64,000 bases of DNA from Dyadobacter sp. CY326 (GTDB lineage Bacteria > Bacteroidota > Bacteroidia > Cytophagales > Spirosomataceae). Under the pieces are notes generated by a model. The model saw only the letters and a list, made by a program, of their open reading frames with translations. It ran no database searches and was not told the origin of the DNA. Both the position numbers and the translations under genes were made by a program. Where the stretch lies: NCBI RefSeq assembly GCF_021390515.1, contig NZ_JAJUXI010000003.1, forward strand, positions 434,001-498,000, read 5' to 3'. Shown one piece after another: positions 44,453 to 54,374 of this stretch (the first letter of the stretch is position 1; each line of letters begins with the position of its first letter).

Positions 44453-45019
44453 ATGAGCAAAAACAAAGGCAAGCTATCCTCCGAGCAAAGCGAAGAGCTT
44501 CTTAAAACATTGAAAACACGCTTTGAGAAAAATATGAGCCGCCACAAAGGTTTGGAATGGGACAAAGTGCAGGCGAAGCTAGAAGCAGATTCAGACAAAC
44601 TATGGACTTTGGATGAGATGGAAGTAACTGGTGGCGAGCCAGATGTGGTTGGTTATGATGCAAAAAGCAATGAATTTATTTTCTTCGACTGTGCACCCGA
44701 AAGCCCAAAAGACCGCAGAAGTTTTTGCTATGACCACACTGCATTAGAAGCGCGAAAAGCCAACAAGCCTGCAAACAGCGCAATGCACAAAGCCGAGGAA
44801 ATGGGCATTGAGCTCTTGACCGAAGACGAATATCAGGAATTGCAGCAACTTGGAAATTTTGATTTGAAAACGTCCAGTTGGTTGAAAACGCCTGCCGATG
44901 TCAGGAAATCCGGCGGTGCGATCTTTGGTGATCGTCGTTTCGGGCGCGTGTTCATTTACCACAATGGAGCCGATTCTTATTATGCCGCAAGAGGTTTTCG
45001 CGGTTCACTAAGGGTTTGA
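44453..45019 (+). CDS. DUF4256 family protein
   Basis: A 188-residue protein from the ATG at 44453; a TTA-flanked upstream ATG at 44408 would overlap the DoxX gene and adds no conserved residues. The DUF4256 pattern is visible in TRFEKNMSRHKGLEWDKVQA, WTLDEMEVTGGEPDVVGYD, FDCAPESPKDRRSFCYDHTA and DRRFGRVFIYHNGADSYYAA. Function unknown. It is the fourth gene of the ArsR unit, 25 bases after DoxX. Confidence 0.92.
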   Translation: MSKNKGKLSSEQSEELLKTLKTRFEKNMSRHKGLEWDKVQAKLEADSDKLWTLDEMEVTGGEPDVVGYDAKSNEFIFFDCAPESPKDRRSFCYDHTALEARKANKPANSAMHKAEEMGIELLTEDEYQELQQLGNFDLKTSSWLKTPADVRKSGGAIFGDRRFGRVFIYHNGADSYYAARGFRGSLRV

Positions 45020-45043
45020 TTTGGTAACATTTTCTTTATCGAA

Positions 45044-45706
45044 TCACCTTAACTCCGCGACCATTTCTTCCCATTCGTAAATTTTTACTTTATCAGCCGG
45101 TTTCTTTGCTGCTGCGATCATTGCCTTGGCAATGTCTTTTCCCTCAATGCCCCGGTATTTTTTCAAACCACCGAGGAGCAGCGGATTGATAACAGAGAAA
45201 ATATTGATGAATGTCTTTTCCATCGACCGGCTTTCCTTGCGATTGCCCATGATCATCGATGGCCTGAAAATATGCGTGTGGGGCAGATCAAGCGCGATAA
45301 TGTCACGTTCCGTTTCGCCTTTTGTCCGGATATAAAAAATACTGGAATCAGGATTAGGACCCACAGCAGACACCAGAAACACAGATTTCGCTCCCCTTTC
45401 TTTGCCAATTTGCGCAGCTAAAACAGGATAATCGTGATCAACCTGATAATACATTTTCTCATCCGGCGTATTCTTTTTTGTCGTTCCAAGCGCTATAAAA
45501 ACTTCATCCGCAACGATTTCATTTTTCAATGCAGGCAAGGATTGATAGTCGCCGATCAGCGTTTTGAGTTTTGGATGAGACACATTCAGGTTTTTCCTGA
45601 CCACAATTGTGACCTGTGCATAATCAGGATCATTCAGCAGACCTTCGAGCAAATAAGCGCCGACGAAGCCGCTTGCTCCAAACAAAATGGCTTTTTTCCC
45701 TTGCAT
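45044..45706 (-). CDS. NAD(P)H-binding oxidoreductase (TIP30/atypical SDR-like)
   Basis: A 220-residue Rossmann protein from the Met at 45706, with KKAILFGASGFVGAYLLEGL as the cofactor loop, VADEVFIALGTTKKNT, a conserved VFLVSAVGPNPDSSIFYIRT-K segment and HIFRPSMIMGNRKESR. This matches the atypical SDR group including HTATIP2/TIP30. A longer frame to 45757 exists but lacks family-like sequence. Confidence 0.88.
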   Translation of the reverse strand: MQGKKAILFGASGFVGAYLLEGLLNDPDYAQVTIVVRKNLNVSHPKLKTLIGDYQSLPALKNEIVADEVFIALGTTKKNTPDEKMYYQVDHDYPVLAAQIGKERGAKSVFLVSAVGPNPDSSIFYIRTKGETERDIIALDLPHTHIFRPSMIMGNRKESRSMEKTFINIFSVINPLLLGGLKKYRGIEGKDIAKAMIAAAKKPADKVKIYEWEEMVAELR

Positions 45707-45803
45707 ATCGAGCTCTTTTAAATGTTGATAATCAAATTGATAAACTGCAATATACAAATCATGCCGCTTGTTTGGCTTGCAGCATTTACTTGCTGATATT
45801 TAG

Positions 45804-46388
45804 ATGACCATGGAAACAAAAAACGATATCAAAGCTTTTTACGCAGCATCCCGCGCAGCATGGCGCAACTGGCTTGCACAAAATGGCGCGACCGAAAAAG
45901 CAGTCTGGCTGATCATTTATCACAAAACCAGCAAAACACCTAGCATTTACTATGCAGAGTCCATCGAAGAAGCATTATGCTTTGGCTGGATTGATTCGAA
46001 ATCACTCAAACGCGATGAAGAAAGCAGCTATCTCATGTTCACGCCGAGAAAAGCAACGGGCAAATGGAGCGGCGTCAACAAAGAGCGCGTCGCACGCCTG
46101 ACCGCTGCCGGATTAATGATGCCAGCGGGCCAAAAACTCATTGACCTAGCCATGCAAACAGGAACCTGGGACGCTTTGAATGATGCAGAAAACACCATTA
46201 TCCCCTCCGATTTGCAGGAATTATTTGATAAAAACGAAACTGCATTCAAAAACTTCCAGGCCTTTCCGCCATCTGCCAAAAGACTGATCCTGACCTGGAT
46301 CTCAGCCGCCAAACGGCCGGAAACGCGCACGCAGCGCATTGTCCAAACCGTCGAAAAGGCAGCTGAAAATGTGCGGGTCAAAGTTTAA
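45804..46388 (+). CDS. YdeI/OmpD-associated family protein
   Basis: A 194-residue protein with the YdeI pattern: FYAASRAAWRNWLAQNGATE, ALCFGWIDSKSLKRDEESSY, FTPRKATGKWSGVNKERVAR and a C-terminal Bacteriocin-protection-like helix region (FPPSAKRLILTWISAAKRPE, TRTQRI). YdeI-type proteins have been linked to peptide and bacteriocin resistance; the mechanism is unclear. The start may be the third codon (ATGACCATG). Its stop overlaps that of the bestrophin gene on the other strand. Confidence 0.9.
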   Translation: MTMETKNDIKAFYAASRAAWRNWLAQNGATEKAVWLIIYHKTSKTPSIYYAESIEEALCFGWIDSKSLKRDEESSYLMFTPRKATGKWSGVNKERVARLTAAGLMMPAGQKLIDLAMQTGTWDALNDAENTIIPSDLQELFDKNETAFKNFQAFPPSAKRLILTWISAAKRPETRTQRIVQTVEKAAENVRVKV

Positions 46389-47371
46389 AACAAAATCCCG
46401 CTTGTAGGCTGAAAGCGATCGGGAACAGTTTCATCGCTCAGCATATCCATGAGATCAATTTCAATGTTGCGGACAATGGTTGCCGTTGGAACATCATTCA
46501 GAAGCCCTTCAAACGGGTTTTCACTGATATCGCCAACATATTCCATGAACATAAAAACCCAGGAAACGATCAGGTTGAAGGGAATTAGCAACAACATGTA
46601 TTTCTCGCCCAACTCGACAAATTGCGGAAGCAATCCAAATGGCAACAGCGTCATGAATACAAAAATAAAGAGGTTGGAGGTCGTGGCATACTGACGCGGA
46701 AATGGCGTGTTTTTGATCCTTTCACTCTTTCCCTGCTCGTCATAAAGGCTTGATATCAAGTCTTGTAACGCAACATGCTGATAAGGGTCCACCCTGCCCG
46801 CTTCCCGCAGCTTGCTCAAATGCTGCGACTGCCGGTCCAGAATCTGGGTCGCCAGATTCTTCTTCATCTTCAATGCAGCCAATTCACTAGCAGCAAGATG
46901 TTTTTCAATCTCCTGTTCACAAGGATTCTGAGCGCGTTGCAAAGCTGCACGCTGACGTTCACTGGCCCGGTCTTTATGTTCCCAGGCGGTTCGCTGGGCC
47001 ATTGCGTTTTTTAATGCATAAAGCCATGCAATATGACGATGTAGCATAATCCGCACGTCATCATTCCCCTCCTCATCATTAACAGTGAAAGCCCGCAATG
47101 CTGCGCCGAAAGATCGGCTGTGATTCGTAATGCTTCCCCATATTTTCCGCGCTTCCCAGCTGCGGTCGTACGATTGATTGTTTTTAAAACCAACAAAAAA
47201 AGCAGTGGCCGTTCCGACTAACGACACTGGCAACCAGGGAATTGCAACCCAGGTCCACCCGAGATAACTGTAAACAAAGATGGCAATGGAACCTGTTGCA
47301 ATGGAAAACAGAACCATTCGCCAAGAATAAAAATAAACGATAAGCGGGGACAAATAGCGATTTACATACAT
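46385..47371 (-). CDS. Bestrophin family ion channel protein
   Basis: A 328-residue member of the bestrophin/UPF0187 family, expected to form a pentameric ion channel in the inner membrane. Evidence: N-terminal membrane helices (LIVYFYSWRMVLFSIATGSI), the conserved FFVGFKNNQSYDRSWEARKI W region, and the C-terminal FMFMEYVGDISENPFEGLLN with NDVP, a hallmark of bacterial bestrophins. It converges with the YdeI-family gene. Confidence 0.94.
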   Translation of the reverse strand: MYVNRYLSPLIVYFYSWRMVLFSIATGSIAIFVYSYLGWTWVAIPWLPVSLVGTATAFFVGFKNNQSYDRSWEARKIWGSITNHSRSFGAALRAFTVNDEEGNDDVRIMLHRHIAWLYALKNAMAQRTAWEHKDRASERQRAALQRAQNPCEQEIEKHLAASELAALKMKKNLATQILDRQSQHLSKLREAGRVDPYQHVALQDLISSLYDEQGKSERIKNTPFPRQYATTSNLFIFVFMTLLPFGLLPQFVELGEKYMLLLIPFNLIVSWVFMFMEYVGDISENPFEGLLNDVPTATIVRNIEIDLMDMLSDETVPDRFQPTSGILF

Positions 47372-47493
47372 CTCAAAAACAGCTATGATAGAAGTGAAGC
47401 CGTTAAAATACAGCTTTTTCCAATAACCTGCCCGACCTGACTAATCGGCTTAATATGATCTGTTTGTAAAATCTTGAAAATTCAAGCTTCACA

Positions 47494-48456
47494 CTATTCC
47501 GCGCGGGCGGTTTGAAATGTCACCGTCTTGTTTTGGACCGGTTCCAGTGAATTGAAAAAATAGTAAAGCGCTTTCAAATCATTGTCACTGAATCGTTGAT
47601 AAGCTTTCCACGGCATCGGCGTTTCAGAATAGATAGCGCCGGCCCGAAATCTGTGTGTAAAATCGGTGGGTTTCCACTTTACGATGGCGCCGGTTTTTTC
47701 ATCGGGAGTCAGGTTTGGCGTTGTAAATGTGCCGCCCTTTGCATTGGTCTGATAACCGCCTGCGAACTTGGCACCGATAAAATCCCCCGTATTTTTATCC
47801 CGATTGGTGTGGCATCCCACACAATTCCCGACCGAAGTCGCCAAATATTGCCCATATGCCGCGCTTGTGTCCGGTTCCAGATGTGTTTTGGGTGTTGTTT
47901 CAGGATAAACTGGCTTGATAATGAAGCGCAGCACCATTTTGCCGACAATGTTCAGGCTGTTTTCCTTCACCTTGTTCCTGACCGGCTTAATGGTTCGTAA
48001 ATAAGAAATAACGGAACGGATGTCGCTGTCGCTCATGGTGTTATAGCTCATAAAAGGAATAAGCGCAGCATTGTCATGCTTTACGGAATAGCGGATGGCC
48101 CGTGCCAGCATTTCATCGCTGAACCCTCCTATTCCCGTGAGCGTGTCGGGTGTGAGGTTCGGCGTGTAAAGTTCTCCAAAAGGCAATTTGAGCTCATGCC
48201 CGCCAATAAGTCCGAGTTTTGTTCCCGTTTGTAAACTGGTCTCGCCGTCGGGTGCGTGGCAATTCCAGCAATGTCCGGGACCCATGACAATGTATTCTCC
48301 GCGCGCGATCACTGCCGAGTCTTTGCTGGCTTTGATCCCGGTTACGGGCACTTCAAATTGCTGTTTGTAAGTGGCTTGCACATAAATTAAAAATATGGAA
48401 ATGACGATTGCTAATGCTCCAAAGACTTTGGAAAACCTCCTGACGAATTTTTTCAT
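47494..48456 (-). CDS. Dihaem cytochrome c
   Basis: A 320-residue exported c-type cytochrome from the Met at 48456, with an N-terminal membrane anchor or signal (FSKVFGALAIVISIFLIYVQ). Two haem-binding motifs are present, CWNCH and CVGCH, each followed by a downstream Met-containing segment (PFMSYNTMSDSDIRSVISYL and TPMPWKAYQRFSDNDLKALY) that probably supplies the axial ligand. It resembles cytochrome subunits of membrane dehydrogenases, but no dehydrogenase gene is adjacent in the same unit. Confidence 0.92.
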   Translation of the reverse strand: MKKFVRRFSKVFGALAIVISIFLIYVQATYKQQFEVPVTGIKASKDSAVIARGEYIVMGPGHCWNCHAPDGETSLQTGTKLGLIGGHELKLPFGELYTPNLTPDTLTGIGGFSDEMLARAIRYSVKHDNAALIPFMSYNTMSDSDIRSVISYLRTIKPVRNKVKENSLNIVGKMVLRFIIKPVYPETTPKTHLEPDTSAAYGQYLATSVGNCVGCHTNRDKNTGDFIGAKFAGGYQTNAKGGTFTTPNLTPDEKTGAIVKWKPTDFTHRFRAGAIYSETPMPWKAYQRFSDNDLKALYYFFNSLEPVQNKTVTFQTARAE

Positions 48457-48569
48457 GGCTAAAAGATTTGTGCTTGATTCGGAAGCAAAACAAGCACAAT
48501 TGCGTCGCCGGGAAGCTAACACATTACGCCAATGAAATAGCAGTTTGCGCCAACTTATGCAGCGTTGTC

Positions 48570-49580
48570 TCAGTCAAAACTGCGTTTTTTCTGCGCAGGA
48601 CTCGTTTGGGTCCAGCTTTTGAATGCGCGGTGAAAGGCGCTGGGCTCGGTGTAGCCAAGCACTTCGGAAATGGCATGCATGGTGGCGTTTGTGTTTTTCA
48701 ATAAGTTGAATGCTAATTCCTGCTTTATTTTAGCGCCGACAGACCGGTAACTTTCATCTTCCTGTTGCAACTTGCGCTGAAATGAACGCTCGCTGACATT
48801 CATATGCGCGGCTATGACTTCTAACGGAGGCATTTTCCCATAAAAGTCTTTGATAATCGCCTGCCTGACCTGCTCTGCAAATTGCGCTTGCTGCATGATA
48901 ACGGCATGTTTGGTCCGGAGGATTTCGGCAAAAGACATATAAAGTGATTCATCATAACTCACGAGCGGAAATTCCGCAAATTCTTTTGGGAAATACAGCA
49001 CATTACGCTTGCCACCAAACGTAATCTGACATTGCAATACACGTTCATAATCTGCTTTTGGCACCGGACTACTGTAAGCCAGTTCCGCACGAATTGGATA
49101 GATGCGTTCGCCGGTGAAGATCCGAATGTAAGCCAATGAGCCGGAAATGGCTGTTTCAAGTCCGTGGCGGGCCGTTTCGGGAGAAATCTGGCTCCATAAA
49201 GGGCTCACTCCAAACACAATTTCAGATTCTTTTCCAGCATGAAAATCATAGGAAATCCAGCCCGAAATCGTCTGCTGATATTTTACAATCTCAGCAAAAG
49301 CATCCTTAATTGTTGGACAGCTTTGCATGAGATAACCCAGCAGTCCCAGCACGCCCGGATTGTTTTCCTGTCCCATATGCAACCCAAATGCGTGGTCACC
49401 GGTTGCAGCAATAACTTCTTCCCAAAGTTTGATCACGGCGTTCACATCTTCCACTTTTCTATCGGCATCGGCGAGGTCCGATGGCTCAATGCCAAGGGCA
49501 TTGCAAAGCCTGGACACATTGCCGCCCTTCGCGGAAGCTGCATAAATGATATTTCTTAAAACACGAATGGTGCTATACAT
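48570..49580 (-). CDS. AraC family regulator with arabinose-binding-like N-domain
   Basis: A 336-residue regulator from the Met at 49580 (MYSTIRVLRNIIYAASAKGG). The N-terminal ~190 residues match the sensor domain common in OruR/ArgR-type AraC proteins (FGLHMGQENNPGVLGLLGYL). The C-terminal AraC domain is clear: PLEVIAAHMNVSERSFQRKL, AISEVLGYTEPSAFHRAFKS, WTQTSPAQ. It neighbours the cytochrome c gene on the same strand but upstream of it by ~110 bases; a regulatory link is possible. Confidence 0.92.
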   Translation of the reverse strand: MYSTIRVLRNIIYAASAKGGNVSRLCNALGIEPSDLADADRKVEDVNAVIKLWEEVIAATGDHAFGLHMGQENNPGVLGLLGYLMQSCPTIKDAFAEIVKYQQTISGWISYDFHAGKESEIVFGVSPLWSQISPETARHGLETAISGSLAYIRIFTGERIYPIRAELAYSSPVPKADYERVLQCQITFGGKRNVLYFPKEFAEFPLVSYDESLYMSFAEILRTKHAVIMQQAQFAEQVRQAIIKDFYGKMPPLEVIAAHMNVSERSFQRKLQQEDESYRSVGAKIKQELAFNLLKNTNATMHAISEVLGYTEPSAFHRAFKSWTQTSPAQKKRSFD

Positions 49581-49758
49581 GCGAACATAAAATGGCGAGG
49601 GCGCTTTGAACAAACATATTTTACAAATAATACTTATATTAAAATTGAAAAATATAAAAAGTATTAAAAGTACATTCAAAAAATAGGAGTTTGACAAATG
49701 GATTTGCACCATAGATCAAACTCCTAAAAATATAAAATAAAGCGCAATCTAACTCAAA

Positions 49759-51000
49759 TCATTGGTATGAAACCCTGTAAACGACACCATTTGTGTCATC
49801 AGTGAACAGCAATGAACCGTCCGTATGAACGGCCACGCCTACGAGTCGGCCAAAGTGGGCGCGGTTATTATTGACAATAAATCCCGTCACGAAGTCGTCG
49901 AAGCGGACAGGCTTTCCATTTTCAAAGTGCATCCGGACGATCCTGTAACCCACGGGCGAGCTTCTGTTCCACGACCCACGCATGGCCACAAACGCATCAT
50001 TTTTATACTCTCCCGGAAACATTGAAGCCGTATAAAAAGCCATGCTCATCGGAGCGGCGTGTGCTTGATAAGTGAGCGTGGGCAATGTTGTTTTTTGCAA
50101 ATATTGCTGGTAAGTCGTGTCACCTTCCGGACGGTCGCCAGGATTGTATTTTCCTTCTCCATAAATGTAAGGCCAGCCATAATCCGCGTTTTGCTTGATC
50201 TGGTTCACTTCCTCTTTCTGCTCATCATCGCCCAGCCAGTCAATGCCGTGGTCCATTCCCCAGAGCTCGCTCGTTTCGGGATGCCAGCCAAAACCGATCG
50301 TGTTACGCAAGCCTTTTGCAAAAACCTTCCGGTTTGAGCCATCTTCTTCTGCACGCAGGATGGTCGCGTTTTCAGGATTTGGTTCAGGGCATGAATTACA
50401 AGTGCTGCCGACCGTCAGATACATTTTTTTATCGGGACCAAAAGCAATGGTGCGATTGGGATGCTGACCGCCGTCGGGCAGGTCGCTAATCAACATGCGG
50501 GGTTGGCTCAAAGTGCCGTCAGCATTCATATCCGCTTCGTACACTTCGTTTACAGCAACCATGTACATTTTATTGTTATAGATGTAAAGGCCATGCACCT
50601 GCTTAATGGTCGCCACGGTTTTCTTGTCTTCGGCGATTCCATCCTTATTTGCGTCAATCAGCATGATCACGATGCCGGCTTCCCGGTCGGATACGTAGAC
50701 ATTTCCATTGGTGTTGACGGCCAGGATTCTTGGTCTGCCCACGCCTTCTGCAAATTTGTTAATCGTAAAACCAGCTGGAACCCTCAACTGGGCAACATTC
50801 GCTTCATTTGCGGGTTGTACGGCAGGATAAAAAACGAAATTTTCTATCTCCGCCTGCGTTGGTTCTTCATCTGTTTCTGGAATCAACGTATCCCAAAAAT
50901 CGTCGTCGCCATCTTTGCAGCTGGTGATTAACAGCGACGAGGTAAACAAAAATGCAGCCGTCAATGCGGCAGTCATGGAAACTGGGTGAAACTTTTTCAT
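49759..51000 (-). CDS. Sorbosone/glucose dehydrogenase-like beta-propeller lipoprotein
   Basis: A 413-residue lipoprotein from the Met at 51000; the signal TAALTAAFLFTSSLLITSC ends at Cys28, followed by an acidic DGDDD sequence as in surface-exposed Bacteroidota lipoproteins. The body is a six-bladed propeller of the PQQ-dependent sugar dehydrogenase/L-sorbosone dehydrogenase family: RVPAGFTINKFAEGVGRPRI, HPNRTIAFGPDKKMYLTVGS, LRNTIGFGWHPETSELWGMD and NQIKQNADYGWPYIYGEGKY. Quinone use is inferred from family. Confidence 0.9.
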   Translation of the reverse strand: MKKFHPVSMTAALTAAFLFTSSLLITSCKDGDDDFWDTLIPETDEEPTQAEIENFVFYPAVQPANEANVAQLRVPAGFTINKFAEGVGRPRILAVNTNGNVYVSDREAGIVIMLIDANKDGIAEDKKTVATIKQVHGLYIYNNKMYMVAVNEVYEADMNADGTLSQPRMLISDLPDGGQHPNRTIAFGPDKKMYLTVGSTCNSCPEPNPENATILRAEEDGSNRKVFAKGLRNTIGFGWHPETSELWGMDHGIDWLGDDEQKEEVNQIKQNADYGWPYIYGEGKYNPGDRPEGDTTYQQYLQKTTLPTLTYQAHAAPMSMAFYTASMFPGEYKNDAFVAMRGSWNRSSPVGYRIVRMHFENGKPVRFDDFVTGFIVNNNRAHFGRLVGVAVHTDGSLLFTDDTNGVVYRVSYQ

Positions 51001-51124
51001 AAGCGTTGGATTAATTTCTTGAATGTTGATGAAATCCCTTTCGGGAAAGTGCGGGCAGCATACAAATCCTGTTCCAGCATTTGGTACGATTTTATACCCC
51101 AAACGGCAAAGAAATTTGAACATT

Positions 51125-52702
51125 ATGGAAATCATCACAAACGACAATACGAATGCCGCGCAGATTGACCGCGATGGCGAAAACAAGAGCGTATGGCAGC
51201 TGAACGCCAAAAAAGAGACCGATAACGGATTTTTCAATGCCGACACGGTTTATGATTCGGTCATTGTTGGAGCCGGGATCACCGGGGTCACGACTGCGTT
51301 GCTCTTGCAGCGTGCCGGACAAAATTGCGTGATCGTGGAGGCGCATAATCCCGGTTATGGCACAACGGGCGGCACTACTGCGCACATCAACACTTTTGCG
51401 GACACCACTTATGCGGATGTTGAAAAGGATTTTAGCCCAAAAGCATCCCAGCAATTCGCAGATTCCATCACAGATTCGGTCAGTCTGATCGCAGAACTTG
51501 TCAGGACTTACAATATTGATTGTGATTTTGAGTGGAAAAACGGCTATGTGTATGCTGAAACAGATGCTCAGGCGGAGGAGCTCACCGATTTATATGAAAG
51601 CGCGCTTCGTGTAGGCGTCAGCGTAAAAACCACTGAACATGCACCGGCGCCGGTTGTTTATAAAAAAGCCGTCGTTTTTGACAAACAAGCGCAATTTCAT
51701 CCTCTAAAATACATTAATGCATTGCTCGCAGAATTCGTGAGGTTGGGCGGAGCAGTTGTCGAAAAAACATTGATTGACGAAATCAAAACTGAGGACGGTT
51801 ACCACATTGCCAAATCCAAAGACAGAGAGATTAAGGGAAAAAATGTTGTGTATGCAACCCACATTCCGCCCGGAGGAGTCAATGTCCTGCATTTCAGGAA
51901 TGCGCCTTACCGCAGCTATGTTGTCGCCGTTGAGCTGACGGATGAAAAGGATTATCCGGACGGACTCGTGTACGACATGCAAGAGCCATATCACTATTTC
52001 CGGACGCATGTTATTGATGGAAAAAAATACCTGATATCAGGCGGACACGATCACAAAACCGCCCACGGAGATCCGGAACAGTCATTTGCAGACCTTGTCA
52101 ATTACACCAAAGAATGTTACTCGGTGAAAAGTGTGCTTACCAAATGGTCGTCACAATATTATGTTCCTGCGGATGGATTGCCTTACATTGGACAGATGCC
52201 AGGCGTTGCAAATGGCATTTACGCAGCCACAGGCTTCAATGGAAACGGGATGATTTTGGGAACAGTTTCGGCCATAGTAATCAGTGATATCATTGCAAAA
52301 GGTGAAAGTGCTTATGAAGATCTTTACAAGCCTTCGCGCATCAAACCCATCGCCGGATTCAAAGAAGCCATTAAAGAGAATGCGGACGTCGCAAGCCGTT
52401 TCATTACAGACAGATTCGGCATTGAAGAGATCGAATCAATTTCCCAAATTCCAAACGGAACAGGTGAGATTTTCGATTACAAGGATCAGAAACTGGCCAT
52501 TTACAAAGACTTATCGGGCAATGTGAAAGCTCTGGATCCGGTTTGCACGCATACGGGTTGCATCGTGCAATGGAATAATTCAGAAAAGAGCTGGGATTGC
52601 CCTTGCCACGGCGGCAGGTTTGATACAAGCGGGAATGTGCTTACAGGACCGCCTAGAATTGCATTGAAACAAATTGATATTCACACAGCAGAAGAAAAAT
52701 AA
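51125..52702 (+). CDS. FAD-dependent oxidoreductase with C-terminal Rieske domain
   Basis: A 525-residue fusion from the ATG at 51125. Residues ~45-440 are a DAO-type flavoprotein (VYDSVIVGAGITGVTTALLL, PGYGTTGGTTAHINTFADTT, LPYIGQMPGVANGIYAATGF). Residues ~440-525 are a Rieske [2Fe-2S] domain with the ligands Cys-x-His in VCTHTGC and Cys-x-x-His in CPCHGGRFD. This fusion is widespread and usually annotated only as an FAD-dependent/Rieske oxidoreductase; the substrate is unknown. It is divergent from the propeller lipoprotein gene and ends at a shared terminator. Confidence 0.93.
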   Translation: MEIITNDNTNAAQIDRDGENKSVWQLNAKKETDNGFFNADTVYDSVIVGAGITGVTTALLLQRAGQNCVIVEAHNPGYGTTGGTTAHINTFADTTYADVEKDFSPKASQQFADSITDSVSLIAELVRTYNIDCDFEWKNGYVYAETDAQAEELTDLYESALRVGVSVKTTEHAPAPVVYKKAVVFDKQAQFHPLKYINALLAEFVRLGGAVVEKTLIDEIKTEDGYHIAKSKDREIKGKNVVYATHIPPGGVNVLHFRNAPYRSYVVAVELTDEKDYPDGLVYDMQEPYHYFRTHVIDGKKYLISGGHDHKTAHGDPEQSFADLVNYTKECYSVKSVLTKWSSQYYVPADGLPYIGQMPGVANGIYAATGFNGNGMILGTVSAIVISDIIAKGESAYEDLYKPSRIKPIAGFKEAIKENADVASRFITDRFGIEEIESISQIPNGTGEIFDYKDQKLAIYKDLSGNVKALDPVCTHTGCIVQWNNSEKSWDCPCHGGRFDTSGNVLTGPPRIALKQIDIHTAEEK

Positions 52703-52711
52703 AATGCTGTG

Positions 52712-52739
52712 GGCCCGGCGGTTATCTTACCGCCGGGCC
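52712..52739. terminator. GC-rich terminator shared by convergent genes
   Basis: GGCCCGGCGG (52712-52721) pairs perfectly with CCGCCGGGCC (52730-52739) around an 8-nt loop. The right arm overlaps the last codons and stop of the GT9 gene on the minus strand. Confidence 0.85.
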
Positions 52740-53806
52740 TCTTCCAAAAGACTATCCAACGCCATTAAAACTTCCGCAGGAGCTGGAAATGCGATTTCCT
52801 CCGCATACAGCTTTTCCGTCACGTGCCTGATGATCGCGTTTTTGCTTCGTAAAGATTTCGGGACGGAATATTCAATGATCCGATGCGGTGAATTCCATGG
52901 CGTATGCTGGGGATTAGTCTGCGCATAAAGCACAACCTGAGGCGTTTGCGTTGCAGCCGCAATGTGAATCGTGCCCGTGTTGACCGAAATCAATGCCTGA
53001 GCATTTTTTAACAAAAAGATAAATTCCCCTATTGAAAAACGGCCTGCAACAGAAAGGGCGCCGGTCCCAATGCCGTTCGCAATCATTTCTGCAAGTTCAT
53101 GCTCAGAGGTCGCCCCCGAAACCAGAATGGGCACATTGTATTTTTGAATGATGGCCTTTCCAATCTCAATCCACTGATCAGCCGGATATTCGCGTTTCAG
53201 CTCAGAAACACCCGGATGCAGCATGATGTAAGGTTTGTTTAAACTAATTCCCAAATCATTCAGTAGTTTTTGACAAGATTTCTGTTCTGCATTATTGCTT
53301 TTCAAGTGAAATTGCTGATCCGAAATCCGAGCTCCCAAATGTTCAACTAAGGCCAGGTCGCGCGTGACCTGATGACGGATTGTGTCGTAAGGTTCAGGAT
53401 CGGGAATCCAGTGTGTTGACAATTGATATGGATTTTCACGCGCATAAGCGACGCGAACTGGTATGTCGGCCATGTAGGCAAGCATTGCAGCGGGGAGCGA
53501 ACTTTGGCTGTAAACAGTGAAAATGATCACCGCATCAAACTTTCTTTGACGGATTTCCTCGGCGAGCAAAAGGAGCTCTCCGCTTTGAGAACCAGTGCTT
53601 TGCACCCAAGGTAAATTGCAAATCATCAGCTCGTCCACACAATCAAGATATGGTGCAATGATTGCGCCGGCCTTCGAAGTCAGCAATGTAATGTTGCTGT
53701 GAAATGTGTTTTTCAATGCGCGCATTGCAGGTGAAGCCATGATTACATCGCCCATGTTATCGGCCCGGATGCACAGGATATTTTTATATCCGCTCGGCTC
53801 AGACAT
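52727..53806 (-). CDS. Glycosyltransferase family 9 (heptosyltransferase-like)
   Basis: A 359-residue GT-B enzyme from the Met at 53806. ADNMGDVIMASPAMRALKNT is the N-terminal GT9 acceptor motif, and the donor-side motifs are MLHPGVSELKREYPADQWIE, ALISVNTGTIHIAAATQTPQ and VVLYAQTNP. Heptosyltransferases of LPS core belong here. The start overlaps the stop of the HAD phosphatase by eight bases (ATGTCTGA), showing translational coupling. Last gene of the left arm of the glycan cluster. Confidence 0.93.
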   Translation of the reverse strand: MSEPSGYKNILCIRADNMGDVIMASPAMRALKNTFHSNITLLTSKAGAIIAPYLDCVDELMICNLPWVQSTGSQSGELLLLAEEIRQRKFDAVIIFTVYSQSSLPAAMLAYMADIPVRVAYARENPYQLSTHWIPDPEPYDTIRHQVTRDLALVEHLGARISDQQFHLKSNNAEQKSCQKLLNDLGISLNKPYIMLHPGVSELKREYPADQWIEIGKAIIQKYNVPILVSGATSEHELAEMIANGIGTGALSVAGRFSIGEFIFLLKNAQALISVNTGTIHIAAATQTPQVVLYAQTNPQHTPWNSPHRIIEYSVPKSLRSKNAIIRHVTEKLYAEEIAFPAPAEVLMALDSLLEEARR

Positions 53807-54374
53807 GGCGAACATTGGCTTTCTCCAAAATAAACTCAGCTGCTCCGAAAAAGTCAGTCGACGTAAAATCTGGCTCACGGTAAGTTCCTGGCAACCATTC
53901 CGTTTCATTCCCATTATTGATCAAAATCGATTGGCAGCCCGCGCGCTTGCCCGCTTCCACATCATTCAAAATGTCACCGATCATCCACGACTTTTTTAAA
54001 TCGATGTGCAGATCATAAGCCGCTTGCAGCAACATTCCCGGTTTGGGCTTGCGGCAATTGCATAACGCCTCCCCAGCAGTTGGCAGATGCGGGCAGTAAT
54101 AAAATCCGGATAGGACGAGGTCATTTTCCCTGAAAACTTCTTCAAAGAAGACAATCAGTTGATCCAGCGCTGCTTGCGTGAATTTTCCTAATGCCAATCC
54201 AGGTTGATTGGAAATGATAACCAGCTTAAAACCATTTGCTTGTAAGGCAGCCAATCCTTCGAAAACTCCCTTTTCAAACCGCACCTTTTCCGGATCAGCA
54301 TTATACGGCACATCAATGATCAATGTGCCGTCTTTGTCCAGAAAAACTGCTTTTGACAAATCAGGAGACTGCAT
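53799..54374 (-). CDS. HAD-IIIA phosphatase, GmhB-like
   Basis: A 191-residue phosphatase of the histidinol-phosphatase/GmhB group, which removes the 1- or 7-phosphate from heptose bisphosphate in nucleotide-heptose synthesis. Motifs: nucleophile VFLDKDGTLI, IISNQPG, the zinc-site pattern CPHL...CNCRKPKPGM, and IGDILNDVEAGKRAG. It overlaps the preceding GT4 gene by 14 bases and the following GT9 by eight. The presence of GmhB-type and GT9 enzymes together suggests a heptose-containing product. Confidence 0.93.
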   Translation of the reverse strand: MQSPDLSKAVFLDKDGTLIIDVPYNADPEKVRFEKGVFEGLAALQANGFKLVIISNQPGLALGKFTQAALDQLIVFFEEVFRENDLVLSGFYYCPHLPTAGEALCNCRKPKPGMLLQAAYDLHIDLKKSWMIGDILNDVEAGKRAGCQSILINNGNETEWLPGTYREPDFTSTDFFGAAEFILEKANVRHV